In this document: positions 8,308 through 17,272 of the stretch, piece by piece
Position numbering within the stretch: the stretch's first letter is position 1
Layout: each line of letters starts with the position of its first letter
NCBI RefSeq assembly: GCF_041060425.1
Contig: NZ_JAULBC010000002.1
Location: 372,001 to 436,000 of the forward strand
Source: Danxiaibacter flavus
GTDB taxonomy: Bacteria > Bacteroidota > Bacteroidia > Chitinophagales > Chitinophagaceae
Length of the DNA: 64,000 nt
Reading direction: 5' to 3'
Position numbers and translations under genes: made by a program
Notes under the pieces: model-generated
Database searches by the model: none
What the model was told of the DNA's origin: nothing
What the model saw: only the letters and a program-made list of their open reading frames with translations

Positions 8308-10193
8308 AAAATCAGTTGTAAGGCTAAAATAAAAATGATACCTATCAGCACCCCTATTACATAAGTACGCACAGAGCCATCCTGGCTAACAGAGAATATG
8401 CCATTGAGGCGCTGGAACAGCGAGACAATACCGGCATATATTTTATCTATTACATCCTGTTTATTTAACTGCGTAATAAAAACAAAGGGCCGCACGAAAA
8501 GAATATTGTATAACTCATCAAACTTCCATCCCGTGTAAAAGAAATCCCGGAGCCAAACCATTGCCGGTGTTTGCTTCCAGCTTTCTATAATTGAAGTGTT
8601 CTTTCTGTACAAAAGATATCCAACAAATACACCCGAGAATGTAGCTACTACCGCAATCAACTGAAAGAGCGCTTCGGAAGGCACAGGCTCAGCTTCCACT
8701 ACAGGCGGTAAAACTTTCTGTACCAAATCTGAGAATAGCGTAATGTGCAACATGTTGTGTGGCCACTCAATAAAGCCGGCGCATATACTTAATATTGCGA
8801 GGATAACCAATGGCAAAGTCATCAGTCTTCCGGGAAGTTCACCAACATGCGTTTTTTCTGTTCCCCAGAAAACAACCAACATCAACCTTGTGGTGTAGAA
8901 GGCTGTAATAAAAGCACCAAGCAAAGCCACAATCCAGAGCAGCGGATTTCCGCCGTTGGCACTAAGTGCATACCAAAGCACCTGGTCCTTACTGAAAAAT
9001 CCTGCCGTAATAAGCGGCAACGCAGCCAATGCAGCGGCACCAGCAAGGAATGTATAAAAGACAAGCGGCATTTTATTTTTCAATCCGCCCATTTTAAAAA
9101 TCCCGTGTTCATGATGAAGCGATTCTATTACGGCGCCAGCTGCAAGGAATAATAACGCTTTAAAAAATGCATGTGTAAAGAAGTGAAACACGCCGGCGCT
9201 CCACGCTCCTACGCCCAGCGCTAAAAACATATAACCCACCTGGCTTATTGTTGAATAAGCGAGAATGCGTTTAATGTCTGTTTGAACCATTGCACTGCAT
9301 CCGGCAATAAATAAAGTGAGTGCTCCGATTACCGCTGTTATACTCATGACCAGCGGCGAAAGCTGAAAGAGGACATGCATTCTTGCCACCAAATAAACGC
9401 CCGCCGTAACCATCGTTGCTGCGTGAATGAGGGCACTTACCGGCGAAGGGCCGGCCATGGCATCAGGCAACCAGGTTTGTAGAGGAACCTGTGCTGACTT
9501 TCCCATCCCTCCGGCGAGCAACAACAAGGCGATGGCCGTTATGATGGGTGAGCCACTTGTAAAATGTTCCGGTGCCAGTTTTTGAATGGCAGGAATATCC
9601 AGCGTTCCCAATTCCCGGAACAACAAAAAGAAACCGATGGCCATTGCTGTATCACCAACGCGGGTAATATAAAAAGCTTTATTGGCAGCCTGAACATTAG
9701 CGGTTGTTTCGTACCAAAAACCGATCAATAAATAACTACATAAACCTACACCTTCCCAACCCAGATACAGCAGCACAAGATTATCTGCCATTACCAGAAG
9801 CAGCATAGCGCAGACAAACAAATTCATGCTCGCAAAGAACCGGGCATAATCCCTGTCGTGCTTCATAAAACCTGCACTATAAATATGTATTAATGCACCT
9901 ACAAATGTTATAACGAAAACGAACACCAGAGATAAAGCATCTACGTGTAAACTGAATGAACAATTAAAATTGGCAACGCTCATCCAACGCCAAAGCTCAA
10001 CGCTGTATGCACCACTATCCGGAGGCGCCTGCAGGAAACTAATCCCCAGCCATATCGCGATGATCGCAGCAGCGGAAATTACCCCCGCGCCGATTAGTGC
10101 TACCAGCCTGTTGGGTAAACGCCTGCCTAACAGTGATAGTATTAGAAAACCAGCTAACGGCAATGCCGGGATGAGAGATAGCGTCTGGTGCAT
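8304..10193 (-). CDS. nuoL: NADH-quinone oxidoreductase subunit L
   Basis: A 629-residue protein, the largest antiporter-like subunit, which ends with the long lateral helix along the membrane arm. It shows YLGWEGVGLCSYLLIGFWY (TM5 Glu), GGMGKSAQVPLQTWLPDAM with the conserved lysine in TM7, and ALIHAATMVTAGVYLVAR with the TM8 histidine. The lateral helix and final TM occupy about 520-629. The start ATG at 10193 lies 36 bp after the nuoK stop. The gene is co-directional with all other nuo genes and overlaps nuoM by 4 bp. Confidence 0.97.
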   Translation of the reverse strand: MHQTLSLIPALPLAGFLILSLLGRRLPNRLVALIGAGVISAAAIIAIWLGISFLQAPPDSGAYSVELWRWMSVANFNCSFSLHVDALSLVFVFVITFVGALIHIYSAGFMKHDRDYARFFASMNLFVCAMLLLVMADNLVLLYLGWEGVGLCSYLLIGFWYETTANVQAANKAFYITRVGDTAMAIGFFLLFRELGTLDIPAIQKLAPEHFTSGSPIITAIALLLLAGGMGKSAQVPLQTWLPDAMAGPSPVSALIHAATMVTAGVYLVARMHVLFQLSPLVMSITAVIGALTLFIAGCSAMVQTDIKRILAYSTISQVGYMFLALGVGAWSAGVFHFFTHAFFKALLFLAAGAVIESLHHEHGIFKMGGLKNKMPLVFYTFLAGAAALAALPLITAGFFSKDQVLWYALSANGGNPLLWIVALLGAFITAFYTTRLMLVVFWGTEKTHVGELPGRLMTLPLVILAILSICAGFIEWPHNMLHITLFSDLVQKVLPPVVEAEPVPSEALFQLIAVVATFSGVFVGYLLYRKNTSIIESWKQTPAMVWLRDFFYTGWKFDELYNILFVRPFVFITQLNKQDVIDKIYAGIVSLFQRLNGIFSVSQDGSVRTYVIGVLIGIIFILALQLIL

Positions 10194-10229
10194 AAAATTT
10201 AGTTTTAACTTTCTGCCACCCTATGTTAA

Positions 10230-10559
10230 CTATTGAACCTTTATTTCCTGAATATCTATATCGTCTTTTAATACGTTGAGCCTGGTAACGTCCAGGGTTT
10301 TATGCTGGTGATAAACCTGCATGACCAATGCCAATCCAACTGAAACTTCCGACGCTGCCATGGCCAGGATAAACAGGAACATCACCTGTCCGTCCGGCTG
10401 TCCCCATCGTGCACCGGCTGCAACAAAAGCAAGCCCGGCAGCATTGAGCATAACCTCAACGGAAATCAATATAAAGATCACGTTGCGTCGTGTTAACACG
10501 CCAATCAAGCCTAAAGTGAATAATATGGCAGCAACGGCAAGTACTGAGTAGGAAGCCAT
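10230..10559 (-). CDS. nuoK: NADH-quinone oxidoreductase subunit K
   Basis: A 109-residue protein with three membrane helices, equivalent to mitochondrial ND4L. The two buried glutamates that matter for proton transfer are visible in VEVMLNAAGL (TM2) and AASEVSVGLAL (TM3). It is slightly longer than usual, with a charged C-terminal tail of about 20 residues (after HQHKTLDVTRLNVL). The start codon is the last word of a heptameric array: on the coding strand the array ends CGT-ATG. No Shine-Dalgarno site is visible, as is common in this phylum. Confidence 0.96.
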   Translation of the reverse strand: MASYSVLAVAAILFTLGLIGVLTRRNVIFILISVEVMLNAAGLAFVAAGARWGQPDGQVMFLFILAMAASEVSVGLALVMQVYHQHKTLDVTRLNVLKDDIDIQEIKVQ

Positions 10560-10712
10560 ACGTTGTACGTTTTAAGTTATACGTTGTACGTTGTAAGTTT
10601 TACGTTTTACGTTGTACGTTATAAATTTTACGTTTTACGTTTTAGGAAGCGGAGATTATGTCTGATGCAAAAACTTCGCTGTGATAAACGTATAACGTAC
10701 CACTTACAACTT
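10559..10712. repeat. Inverted ACGTTGT-type arrays spanning the nuoJ-nuoK gap
   Basis: The arm at 10559-10645 holds about twelve words such as ACGTTGT, ACGTTTT and AAGTTAT. The arm at 10687-10712 is the reverse complement. On the coding strand the order is: nuoJ stop inside the first arm (GTTG-TAA-GTGGTACG), about 40 bp of spacer, second arm, then the nuoK ATG. The whole gap is repeat apart from the short spacer. Confidence 0.8.
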
Positions 10713-11249
10713 CACACTTTCCCGTTCCTCTTTTTCCCGGAGGAATCTGTGCAAGTATCTTTTCTTATGGCGACCGATATGAGCGGCGCCAACAATGCCG
10801 GCCATCAGCAGAAATCCAACCAGTTCGACAGCTATTATGTATTCCTTGTAAAGAGAAAAAGATATTTGTTTAATGGGAACGGATTGATCCGTAATTGTTG
10901 TAGAATCTCCCCTGATCATAAGCACTAACAATTCTGCAAGCAAAATGGCCGTAAGTATTGTCGGCCCGGCCCAGGTTTGTGTTTTGATCCATTGCTTTTC
11001 CTGCGCCGCTGCTTCACTCCCGATATTCAGCATCATGACCACAAAAATGAAGAGCACGATAATAGCACCTGCATACAATATGATTTCCAGTATAGCGACA
11101 AACGGAGCGCCCAATGACAAAAAGATCATAGATACTGCTAAAAAGGAAACCACCAGGTATAGCAACGCATGAACAGGGTGATAACGTGTAATTACCATAA
11201 TGGTAGCGACAATTGCGACGACTGACGATATATAAAACAGGTAGTTCAT
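10704..11249 (-). CDS. nuoJ: NADH-quinone oxidoreductase subunit J
   Basis: A 181-residue protein with five membrane helices, equivalent to mitochondrial ND6. The TM3 signature that forms the pi-bulge near the quinone-to-antiporter axis is recognisable in LEIILYAGAIIVLFIFVVMM. The C-terminus is a short basic and acidic tail (REKEERESVKL); its last codons and the TAA stop belong to a heptameric array. nuoI ends 3 bp before the start, so the two are tightly coupled. Confidence 0.96.
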   Translation of the reverse strand: MNYLFYISSVVAIVATIMVITRYHPVHALLYLVVSFLAVSMIFLSLGAPFVAILEIILYAGAIIVLFIFVVMMLNIGSEAAAQEKQWIKTQTWAGPTILTAILLAELLVLMIRGDSTTITDQSVPIKQISFSLYKEYIIAVELVGFLLMAGIVGAAHIGRHKKRYLHRFLREKEERESVKL

Positions 11250-11252
11250 TTC

Positions 11253-11768
11253 TTATGGCATTAGACTGTGAATATCAACCGGAGCTTCTTCATTTTCGCC
11301 TTCACCTTTTTGTTTTACGCCTGCATCCATCCCTGCAACCTTGTAGAAATTATATCCGGGATATTTTCCCTGGCTATCAATAAGCAGATCTGGTTTTTCA
11401 AAAACAAGGTTCTGCCTGTTGTATTCAGCCATTTCAAAATCAGGTATTAGTTGGATGGCGTATGTAGGGCAAGCATCTTCGCAATATCCGCAAAAAATGC
11501 AGCGTGAAAAATTGATGCGGAAAAATTCAGGATAACGGCGTCCGTTTTCGTCTTCAGTGGCCTGCAAGGCAATACAGTCAACAGGGCAAGCCACTGCACA
11601 TAAATAGCAACCAACACAACGTTCACCGCCGTCAGGATCTTTTGTCAGCACTATTCTTCCACGCCAGCGAGGATGGAGTTTTACTTTCTCTTCGGGATAC
11701 TCTATCGTCACCTTTTTCCTGAAAAGATGAAGAAATGTTAACCAGATTGTTCGTATATGACTGAACAT
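11253..11768 (-). CDS. nuoI: NADH-quinone oxidoreductase subunit I (two [4Fe-4S] clusters)
   Basis: The TYKY-type ferredoxin subunit of the peripheral arm, about 171 residues. It carries clusters N6a and N6b, bound by CVGCYLCAVACPVDCI and CIFCGYCEDACPTYAI, which pass electrons towards NuoB and the quinone. The best start is the ATG at 11768; the open frame extends two codons further to a TTG at 11774. Upstream, on the coding strand, lies a single copy of the CTTTGTGTCTTGGTGG-type repeat, also found before the antitoxin and murB. The C-terminal 30 residues are hydrophilic and not part of the cluster fold. Confidence 0.96.
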   Translation of the reverse strand: MFSHIRTIWLTFLHLFRKKVTIEYPEEKVKLHPRWRGRIVLTKDPDGGERCVGCYLCAVACPVDCIALQATEDENGRRYPEFFRINFSRCIFCGYCEDACPTYAIQLIPDFEMAEYNRQNLVFEKPDLLIDSQGKYPGYNFYKVAGMDAGVKQKGEGENEEAPVDIHSLMP

Positions 11769-11784
11769 AAACAAGTTTTAAAAG

Positions 11785-11822
11785 TTGGGCCACCAAGACA
11801 CAAAGACTCAAAGAAGCACTAA
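11785..11822. repeat. Single copy of the CTTTGTG-type repeat upstream of nuoI
   Basis: On the minus strand this reads as GTGCTTCTTTGAGTCTTTG followed by TGTCTTGGTGG, the same word order and orientation relative to the downstream start as the ~83-bp arrays at 46.0 and 47.1 kb. The rest of the 152-bp nuoH-nuoI gap holds TTTTCAATT-type pieces at about 11880-11912. Confidence 0.65.
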
Positions 11823-11920
11823 GTTTTTTATTATGCAGAGAAAAGGCAGAAGTAACACGGGTAGTCCGAAATCACCTCTTCATTTTCAATTATTCATTTT
11901 CCATTTTCAATTGGTTTCGC

Positions 11921-12877
11921 CTAGCCTCTTATCCACAACGCGATCGCGCCGGTAACCATCAGATTCAACAGCACTAAAGGCAGCAACACCTTCCAGCCTG
12001 TTTCCATCAACTGATCATATCTTGGTCGCGGCAGCGATGCGCGTAATAATATAAAGAACAGTATAAATGCAAATGTTTTAATAAAGAACCACGCCCATGG
12101 AGGCAGGAATGCAGGACCGAGCCATCCGCCGAAAAACATGGTTGCAGTCATGGCTGAAATGAGCGTTACGCCCAAATACTCTCCGATGAAGAACATCCCG
12201 AATTTCATACCGGAATATTCTGAGTGAAAACCGGCAATAAGCTCACTTTCCGCTTCGGGAATATCAAAAGGAAGACGATGTGTTTCAGCTACTCCTGCAA
12301 TAAAAAATATAACCAAAGCAACAGGTTGCTTAAAAACAAACCACACATCTTTCTGCGCATTTACAATATCACTCAGCTTAAATGATCCGGTTAACATTAC
12401 AATGCCCATAAGGCTTAATCCCATAAATACTTCATAAGCGATCATTTGAGAAGCACCACGCAAGGCACCCAACAAGGAATATTTATTGTTTGATGCCCAG
12501 CCCCCTAATACAATGCTGTACACGCCCAATGAAGACATTGCCAAAAAGAACAATATGCCAACATTTAAATCCGATACGATAATTGACGGAGAGAAAGGAA
12601 TGATCACAAAGCTCATCAACACACTTGCCACAACAATGGCAGGCGCAGTAATGAATACCCATTTATCTGCGAACGGAGGGATCCAGTCCTCCTTAAAAAA
12701 CAACTTTAAAGTATCGGCCAAAACAATCAAAATTCCTAACGGCCCTGCCCTGTTGGGACCAAGCCTATCCTGCCACATAGCCAGCATCCGACGCTCCAGC
12801 CAGATGAGACCAGCTGCGATATTCAGCAGTACAAACAGTACGCCCAATACGATCCATATGTGTTGCATGACTGTCAT
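11921..12877 (-). CDS. nuoH: NADH-quinone oxidoreductase subunit H
   Basis: A 318-residue membrane subunit (mitochondrial ND1) with eight membrane helices, linking the peripheral arm to the membrane arm and forming the quinone chamber. The motifs WLERRMLAMWQDRLGPNRAGP (N-terminal loop) and PFDIPEAESELIAGFHSEYSG (the acidic loop lining the E-channel) are both present. The ATG at 12877 follows an AGCTGACAGCTA-type array by a few bases. Length and motifs are normal. Confidence 0.97.
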   Translation of the reverse strand: MTVMQHIWIVLGVLFVLLNIAAGLIWLERRMLAMWQDRLGPNRAGPLGILIVLADTLKLFFKEDWIPPFADKWVFITAPAIVVASVLMSFVIIPFSPSIIVSDLNVGILFFLAMSSLGVYSIVLGGWASNNKYSLLGALRGASQMIAYEVFMGLSLMGIVMLTGSFKLSDIVNAQKDVWFVFKQPVALVIFFIAGVAETHRLPFDIPEAESELIAGFHSEYSGMKFGMFFIGEYLGVTLISAMTATMFFGGWLGPAFLPPWAWFFIKTFAFILFFILLRASLPRPRYDQLMETGWKVLLPLVLLNLMVTGAIALWIRG

Positions 12878-12884
12878 TTTAGCT

Positions 12885-12921
12885 TTGAGATTTAGCTATC
12901 AGCAATTAGCTGTCAGCTTTC
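12885..12921. repeat. Short AGCTGAT/AGCTGAC array upstream of nuoH
   Basis: On the coding strand about four words (AGCTGAC, AGCTAAT, TGCTGAT, AGCTAAA) precede the nuoH start. Orientation is the same as the start-proximal arrays before nuoE and the oxidoreductase at 55575. Confidence 0.6.
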
Positions 12922-12973
12922 TTGTTGCCTGGTTTAATAATCATAATTAAAGCCTGATAAACATTGTCAATTT

Positions 12974-15685
12974 TCAATTGACCTTCGCGAGGTTTATTCT
13001 TGTTCCCCAGTTCATACCAACCGTGCCGCGCGATCCTGCATTTACAAACACAACACCATCACACATGTTGTCCAGCACTTTTACGGGCAATGAGCCATAA
13101 GCAATACCGGCGTCCGTTAGTTGAAGCATGTCTCCTTCTTTTACATTTAGCGCTTCAGCGCTCTTTGGCGAAATGATAGCAAAAAGTTCGGGCGAAAGCA
13201 CTTCAAGTGCCTTTGTATAACCGCTTAATTCACCGGAACCAAGCACATGAAACTTAGGAAGCAACAGCCATTTATCTTTTGTTATCACAAATTGTTCAGG
13301 AACGTCTTTAAAGAAAAGATCAGCATTTTCTTTCTTTTTATCCTGTAACAAACGCACGCCAGGATTCCCTCCTTTTAATGAACCATTAGGTTCATCCTGG
13401 TATTTAGCAACAGACTGCACAGAGTTCCAACCGGGTGCCCAGAAGAAAGGAACTGCCCATGACGGTGGCACGCCCTTGAAGCCCTCCATAGTAAAGGACA
13501 AAGGTGAATCTCCATCATAAAACGGCTTTGGTTCACTTACATTCTTGTTGGCTTGTATAGCTGTTCTTCCGCTATACCTGTGGGGCTCCCGGGGGATTCG
13601 TTCTCCGTGAATAGTATAATCGTGACCCGGTGAAACGCTTGTAATTCCTTTAAACTGTGGCATATCGGTCTCCATTTTTTGCAACAGTTCATCGGGATGT
13701 AATACATGACCATTTACTTTTTGAGACCTTAGCATCTGCATCTTCCATAGCCACTGCCAGCTTTCTTTTACCTGTGTATCGGCATTGGGTATAACCTGGA
13801 AAAAACGTTGTGCGCGACCTTCATTGTTCACCAATGTTCCGTCTCCCTCTGCAAACGTTGCAGCAGGTAACAGCACACTGGCTTTTTCAGTAGTAGAATT
13901 ATGTAAAGAATCCAGTACGATAATATGATCGCATTTGTTTAAAAAATTATCAACCAGGTTGGGTGTTAGGTGCCTGTAAAGATCATTTTCCAGTATCACA
14001 GCCGTGGCATGTCCGTTGGGCCTTACGCTATCCATTGCATGATTGAAGGCCGGCGCATCCATTAGTGCCAGTCCCATGCTATTACATTCAGTCATCACAC
14101 ATGCCATACCCGTTTTTCTACCTGCAGTATTTAACGACGCGGCGATATCAAACGCAGCTTTAATCACATTATCATTATAACTGGAAACGCCTGTAATAAT
14201 AACCGGATTTTTTGCCTGCTTTAACGCCTCCCCGATTGCTTTTGCCTGATTGGTTAATTCTTCGCTGAAATTATCAGCCTGTAGTTTACCCGGCTGCAGA
14301 TAAGCTGCAATTGCAAAAGCAGCCCTCGACAGATCATCGGGCGTTGCGTGCCACGCGTGAGTGGCCAGCTCGTCCAATGGAGATGCAGACACATTAAGTA
14401 CTGCAAGAAAACCTTTGTCTTCCTGCGCAAGTTCCTTTATTGCTGAATCCAGCCACACAGGAATTTGTACATGTTGCGAAGCTTCTGCACCGGCAGTTTT
14501 TACCACAGCCTGCCTAACGGCCAGCGCCATCATTGGTGCTGTATTCCAGATATCTTCTCCTACAACCAACACCGCGTCGGCCTGCTCAATTTCTTTTAGT
14601 GATGCACTGTGCACACTTCCCGATTGCAATACATCTATGCACACCCTGTTTAAATGCGCTTCATCTTCGCTAATGCCCTGGTAAAAATTTTGTTTACCTA
14701 CCAGTTGCATTAAAGCGAAATTGCTTTCTAGTGATGCCCTCGGCGATCCAATGCCAATAATTTTACTCATGGAAACCAGCGGCTGCAAATGCTGCATCAA
14801 TTCTTCTTCTGTTGACGCCTCCCCTGCACGGTTCCGGATAATAACACGTTTTATCCTGTTTTCGCTGTTGACAAACTCATATCCAAATCGTCCGCGGTCG
14901 CATAAGAAATAACCGTTCACATCGCCATTATACCTGTTTAAAATACAGCGCAGTTCACCATAGCGTTCTGCAGCAATCGTATTGCAACCCACGCTGCAAT
15001 GATTACAAACAGAAGGCGACATAGTGAGGTCCCATTTTCTGGTGTAATGTTCCTTTAACGTCTTATCAGTGAAAACGCCGGTAGGACATACTTCTGAAAG
15101 ATTTCCGCTGAACGGACTTTGCAATACGCCATCTTTTTCTCTTCCGAAATATACATGGTTGTGTGCCGCAAAAACATTTAGATCATCGCCGCCTGCATAG
15201 TCGCGATAGTAACGTACGCAACGGTAACACTGAATGCAACGGTTCATCTCATGATGAATCAGCGGACCGAGATATTGATTGGTGTATGTTCTTTTCTTGT
15301 ACTTAAATCTGCGGTAGTCGTGCCCAGTCATTACCGTCATATCCTGCAAATGACAAGCACCTCCTTCATCACATACCGGGCAATCGTGCGGATGATTCGT
15401 CATCAGCCATTCAATTACCTGCTCGCGAAATTCTTTAGCTGTCTTATCTTCTATTGAAAGATAAAGTCCATCTTTAACTCCTTCCATACAACTCATAACG
15501 AGCCTGCCCTTTGTGTCATTCTCATCTTTATATACTTTAACTGCACATTGCCTGCAAGCTCCAACGCTTCCCATTGCCGGATGCCAGCAGAAGTAAGGCA
15601 GGTCGAGTCCTACTGAAAGGCAAGCCTCCAGCAGATTTTTGCCGGACTTGATATTGTATTCTTTGTTATCGATGTGAATAACCAT
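12974..15685 (-). CDS. nuoG: NADH-quinone oxidoreductase subunit G
   Basis: A 903-residue iron-sulfur subunit of the peripheral arm. The N-terminal [2Fe-2S] site uses the cysteines in LPYFCWHP, ACRQCAV and SCMEG; the His/Cys cluster N5 uses HDCPVCDEGGAC; N4 uses CIQCYRC plus a later Cys; the distant N7 site is intact (SVCNHCSVGCN plus LCDRGRFG). A molybdopterin-oxidoreductase-like domain without cofactor function follows (about 270-700), then a C-terminal aspartate-decarboxylase-like barrel. Retained N7 ligands are a feature of some bacteria only. The gene starts 112 bp after nuoF, the gap containing a perfect 20-bp hairpin. Confidence 0.96.
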   Translation of the reverse strand: MVIHIDNKEYNIKSGKNLLEACLSVGLDLPYFCWHPAMGSVGACRQCAVKVYKDENDTKGRLVMSCMEGVKDGLYLSIEDKTAKEFREQVIEWLMTNHPHDCPVCDEGGACHLQDMTVMTGHDYRRFKYKKRTYTNQYLGPLIHHEMNRCIQCYRCVRYYRDYAGGDDLNVFAAHNHVYFGREKDGVLQSPFSGNLSEVCPTGVFTDKTLKEHYTRKWDLTMSPSVCNHCSVGCNTIAAERYGELRCILNRYNGDVNGYFLCDRGRFGYEFVNSENRIKRVIIRNRAGEASTEEELMQHLQPLVSMSKIIGIGSPRASLESNFALMQLVGKQNFYQGISEDEAHLNRVCIDVLQSGSVHSASLKEIEQADAVLVVGEDIWNTAPMMALAVRQAVVKTAGAEASQHVQIPVWLDSAIKELAQEDKGFLAVLNVSASPLDELATHAWHATPDDLSRAAFAIAAYLQPGKLQADNFSEELTNQAKAIGEALKQAKNPVIITGVSSYNDNVIKAAFDIAASLNTAGRKTGMACVMTECNSMGLALMDAPAFNHAMDSVRPNGHATAVILENDLYRHLTPNLVDNFLNKCDHIIVLDSLHNSTTEKASVLLPAATFAEGDGTLVNNEGRAQRFFQVIPNADTQVKESWQWLWKMQMLRSQKVNGHVLHPDELLQKMETDMPQFKGITSVSPGHDYTIHGERIPREPHRYSGRTAIQANKNVSEPKPFYDGDSPLSFTMEGFKGVPPSWAVPFFWAPGWNSVQSVAKYQDEPNGSLKGGNPGVRLLQDKKKENADLFFKDVPEQFVITKDKWLLLPKFHVLGSGELSGYTKALEVLSPELFAIISPKSAEALNVKEGDMLQLTDAGIAYGSLPVKVLDNMCDGVVFVNAGSRGTVGMNWGTRINLAKVN

Positions 15686-15754
15686 AGGAGTCAGTTTTTA
15701 GCTATGTTGTAGCTGCTGCCACTCATTACCCGTAAAATTTAAGACTTCGCTGAG

Positions 15755-15797
15755 TGCATATGTGTCCTACACCTTTGAGGTGTAGGACACATATGCA
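15755..15797 (-). repeat. Perfect 20-bp stem, 3-nt loop hairpin between nuoF and nuoG
   Basis: Arm 15755-15774 (TGCATATGTGTCCTACACCT) and its exact reverse complement at 15778-15797 flank a TTG loop. The hairpin begins one base after the last base of the nuoF stop codon on the coding strand. No T-run follows in the direction of transcription, so it is a poor intrinsic terminator and more likely affects mRNA processing or stability, or is a palindromic repeat unit. Confidence 0.8.
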
Positions 15798-17072
15798 TCA
15801 ACCTGTATATGGACACTCATGTTTTTCTATATGCTTAATAAAATCTTCTTTGAAATACTTTAATGCACTTTGTAACGGCTCCATCGCTCCCGGCGCCAAT
15901 GCACAATAAGTATTACCCGGCCCGAGATACTGCGTATGCATTAGCAACAGATCAATATCTTCATTTGACCCCGAACCTTTTTCAAGGCCCAGCAAGATCC
16001 GCTCAACCCAGGGCAATCCTTCACGACAGGGCGTACACCATCCACAACTTTCCTGTGCAAAAAAATGCTGGAGATTATGCACAAAACCAACAGGACACGT
16101 GGCATCATCCATCACGATCATTGTACCGGTGCCCAATCTGCTTCCTGCAGCAGCCACTGATATGTAGTCCATTTTTATATCGAGATGTTCTTCAGTCAGG
16201 AAGTCTGTTGAAGCCCCTCCGGGTAGTACTCCTTTCAGCTTATAACCATCTACCATTCCGCCAGCATGGTCTTCAATAATCTCACGCATAGTTGTGCCTA
16301 ATGGCAGTTCCCATACTCCGGGACGTTTTACTTTTCCACTCACGCCATATAACTTGGTACCGCTGTCTTCACTTACACTCAACCCTTTAAACCATACTGC
16401 GCCGTTATTGATAATATGCGGCAGGCAACAAAGCGTTTCTACATTATTTACTATTGTTGGCTTTCCGTACAAACCGCTCACTTGTGGAAAAGGCGGTTTG
16501 GATCTGGGTGTGGCACGCTTGCCTTCGAGCGCATTCAATAACGCAGTTTCCTCACCACAGATATAACGGCCCACACCTGTATGTAAATGCATTTCGAGAT
16601 TCCAGCCTGTACCGAGAATATTCTTGCCCAGGTAACCTGCCGCATAAGCTTCTTCAATACTTTTTTGCATTAACGTTGCTGCTTTTCTGTAGGCCCAGCG
16701 AAGGAATACATACGAGATATCGGCCTTAATTGCATAGGCTGCGAGGATCATTCCTTCAATTAGCTGATGCGGATTACCTTCCAGAAGCAAACGGTCCTTA
16801 AAAGTACCCGGTTCCATTTCATCAGCATTGCAAATAAGGTATTTTGGGTGCCTGGCACTGTCATCCATCGGAACAAAGCTCCATTTCATGCCGGTGCTGA
16901 AACCCGCGCCACCGCGGCCTTTCAGTCCGCTATCTTTTACTATCTGTTGAACGTCCTGCGGAGAAGCATTTTTTACGGCTTTTCGCACTGCAGCATAGCC
17001 GCCAGTCTGCTCATACTCTTTCAGGCTGAGTGATTTTCCCGGAACGATATGTTTGGTTAGCGGCTGTTCCAT
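15798..17072 (-). CDS. nuoF: NADH-quinone oxidoreductase subunit F (NADH-binding)
   Basis: A 424-residue catalytic subunit that binds NADH and FMN and begins electron transfer through cluster N3. The NADH/FMN loop GLKGRGGAGFSTGMKW is near residue 50, ICNADEMEPGTFKDR near 80, and GVGRYICGEETALL near 170. The [4Fe-4S] N3 ligands are in ESCGWCTPCREG (about 345-355) with the distal Cys in TYCALAPGA. It forms the NADH-dehydrogenase module with NuoE and NuoG. A short imperfect hairpin lies about 20 bp before the start. Confidence 0.97.
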   Translation of the reverse strand: MEQPLTKHIVPGKSLSLKEYEQTGGYAAVRKAVKNASPQDVQQIVKDSGLKGRGGAGFSTGMKWSFVPMDDSARHPKYLICNADEMEPGTFKDRLLLEGNPHQLIEGMILAAYAIKADISYVFLRWAYRKAATLMQKSIEEAYAAGYLGKNILGTGWNLEMHLHTGVGRYICGEETALLNALEGKRATPRSKPPFPQVSGLYGKPTIVNNVETLCCLPHIINNGAVWFKGLSVSEDSGTKLYGVSGKVKRPGVWELPLGTTMREIIEDHAGGMVDGYKLKGVLPGGASTDFLTEEHLDIKMDYISVAAAGSRLGTGTMIVMDDATCPVGFVHNLQHFFAQESCGWCTPCREGLPWVERILLGLEKGSGSNEDIDLLLMHTQYLGPGNTYCALAPGAMEPLQSALKYFKEDFIKHIEKHECPYTG

Positions 17073-17092
17073 AGAAGTAAAAGTTTAAATTC

Positions 17093-17116
17093 CCCGCCTG
17101 AACGGCTTCAGTCGGG
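17093..17116. repeat. Imperfect GC-rich hairpin upstream of nuoF
   Basis: CCCGCCTGAA and TTCAGTCGGG pair with one mismatch around a CGGC loop. The hairpin lies in the nuoE-nuoF leader, 20 bp before the nuoF start. It is a likely small palindromic repeat or translation-affecting structure; function is unknown. Confidence 0.5.
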
Positions 17117-17215
17117 CAGGAAAAGTAAAAAGTAAAAAAGCGATACACTTTAGACAGCACCCTATCTTATTCTAAAAGAGTAGAAGGGATTGTTGTCCTT
17201 AAATAACGACTATTC

Positions 17216-17272
17216 ATGTAGTACACATCCGCACATTTACACATCTGCACATTTGCATATTTGCACATTTTC
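17216..17272. repeat. AAATGTGC-type array after the nuoE stop
   Basis: On the coding strand, words AAATGTGC, AAATATGC, AGATGTGT and AAATGTGC follow the nuoE TAG stop at once. The same word family follows nuoCD, nuoN and the LytTR gene, always in the same orientation relative to the stop. Confidence 0.7.

Noticed and set aside
15755..15797. Intrinsic terminator after nuoF
   Set aside because: No T-run follows, and a terminator here would cut off nine essential nuo genes.
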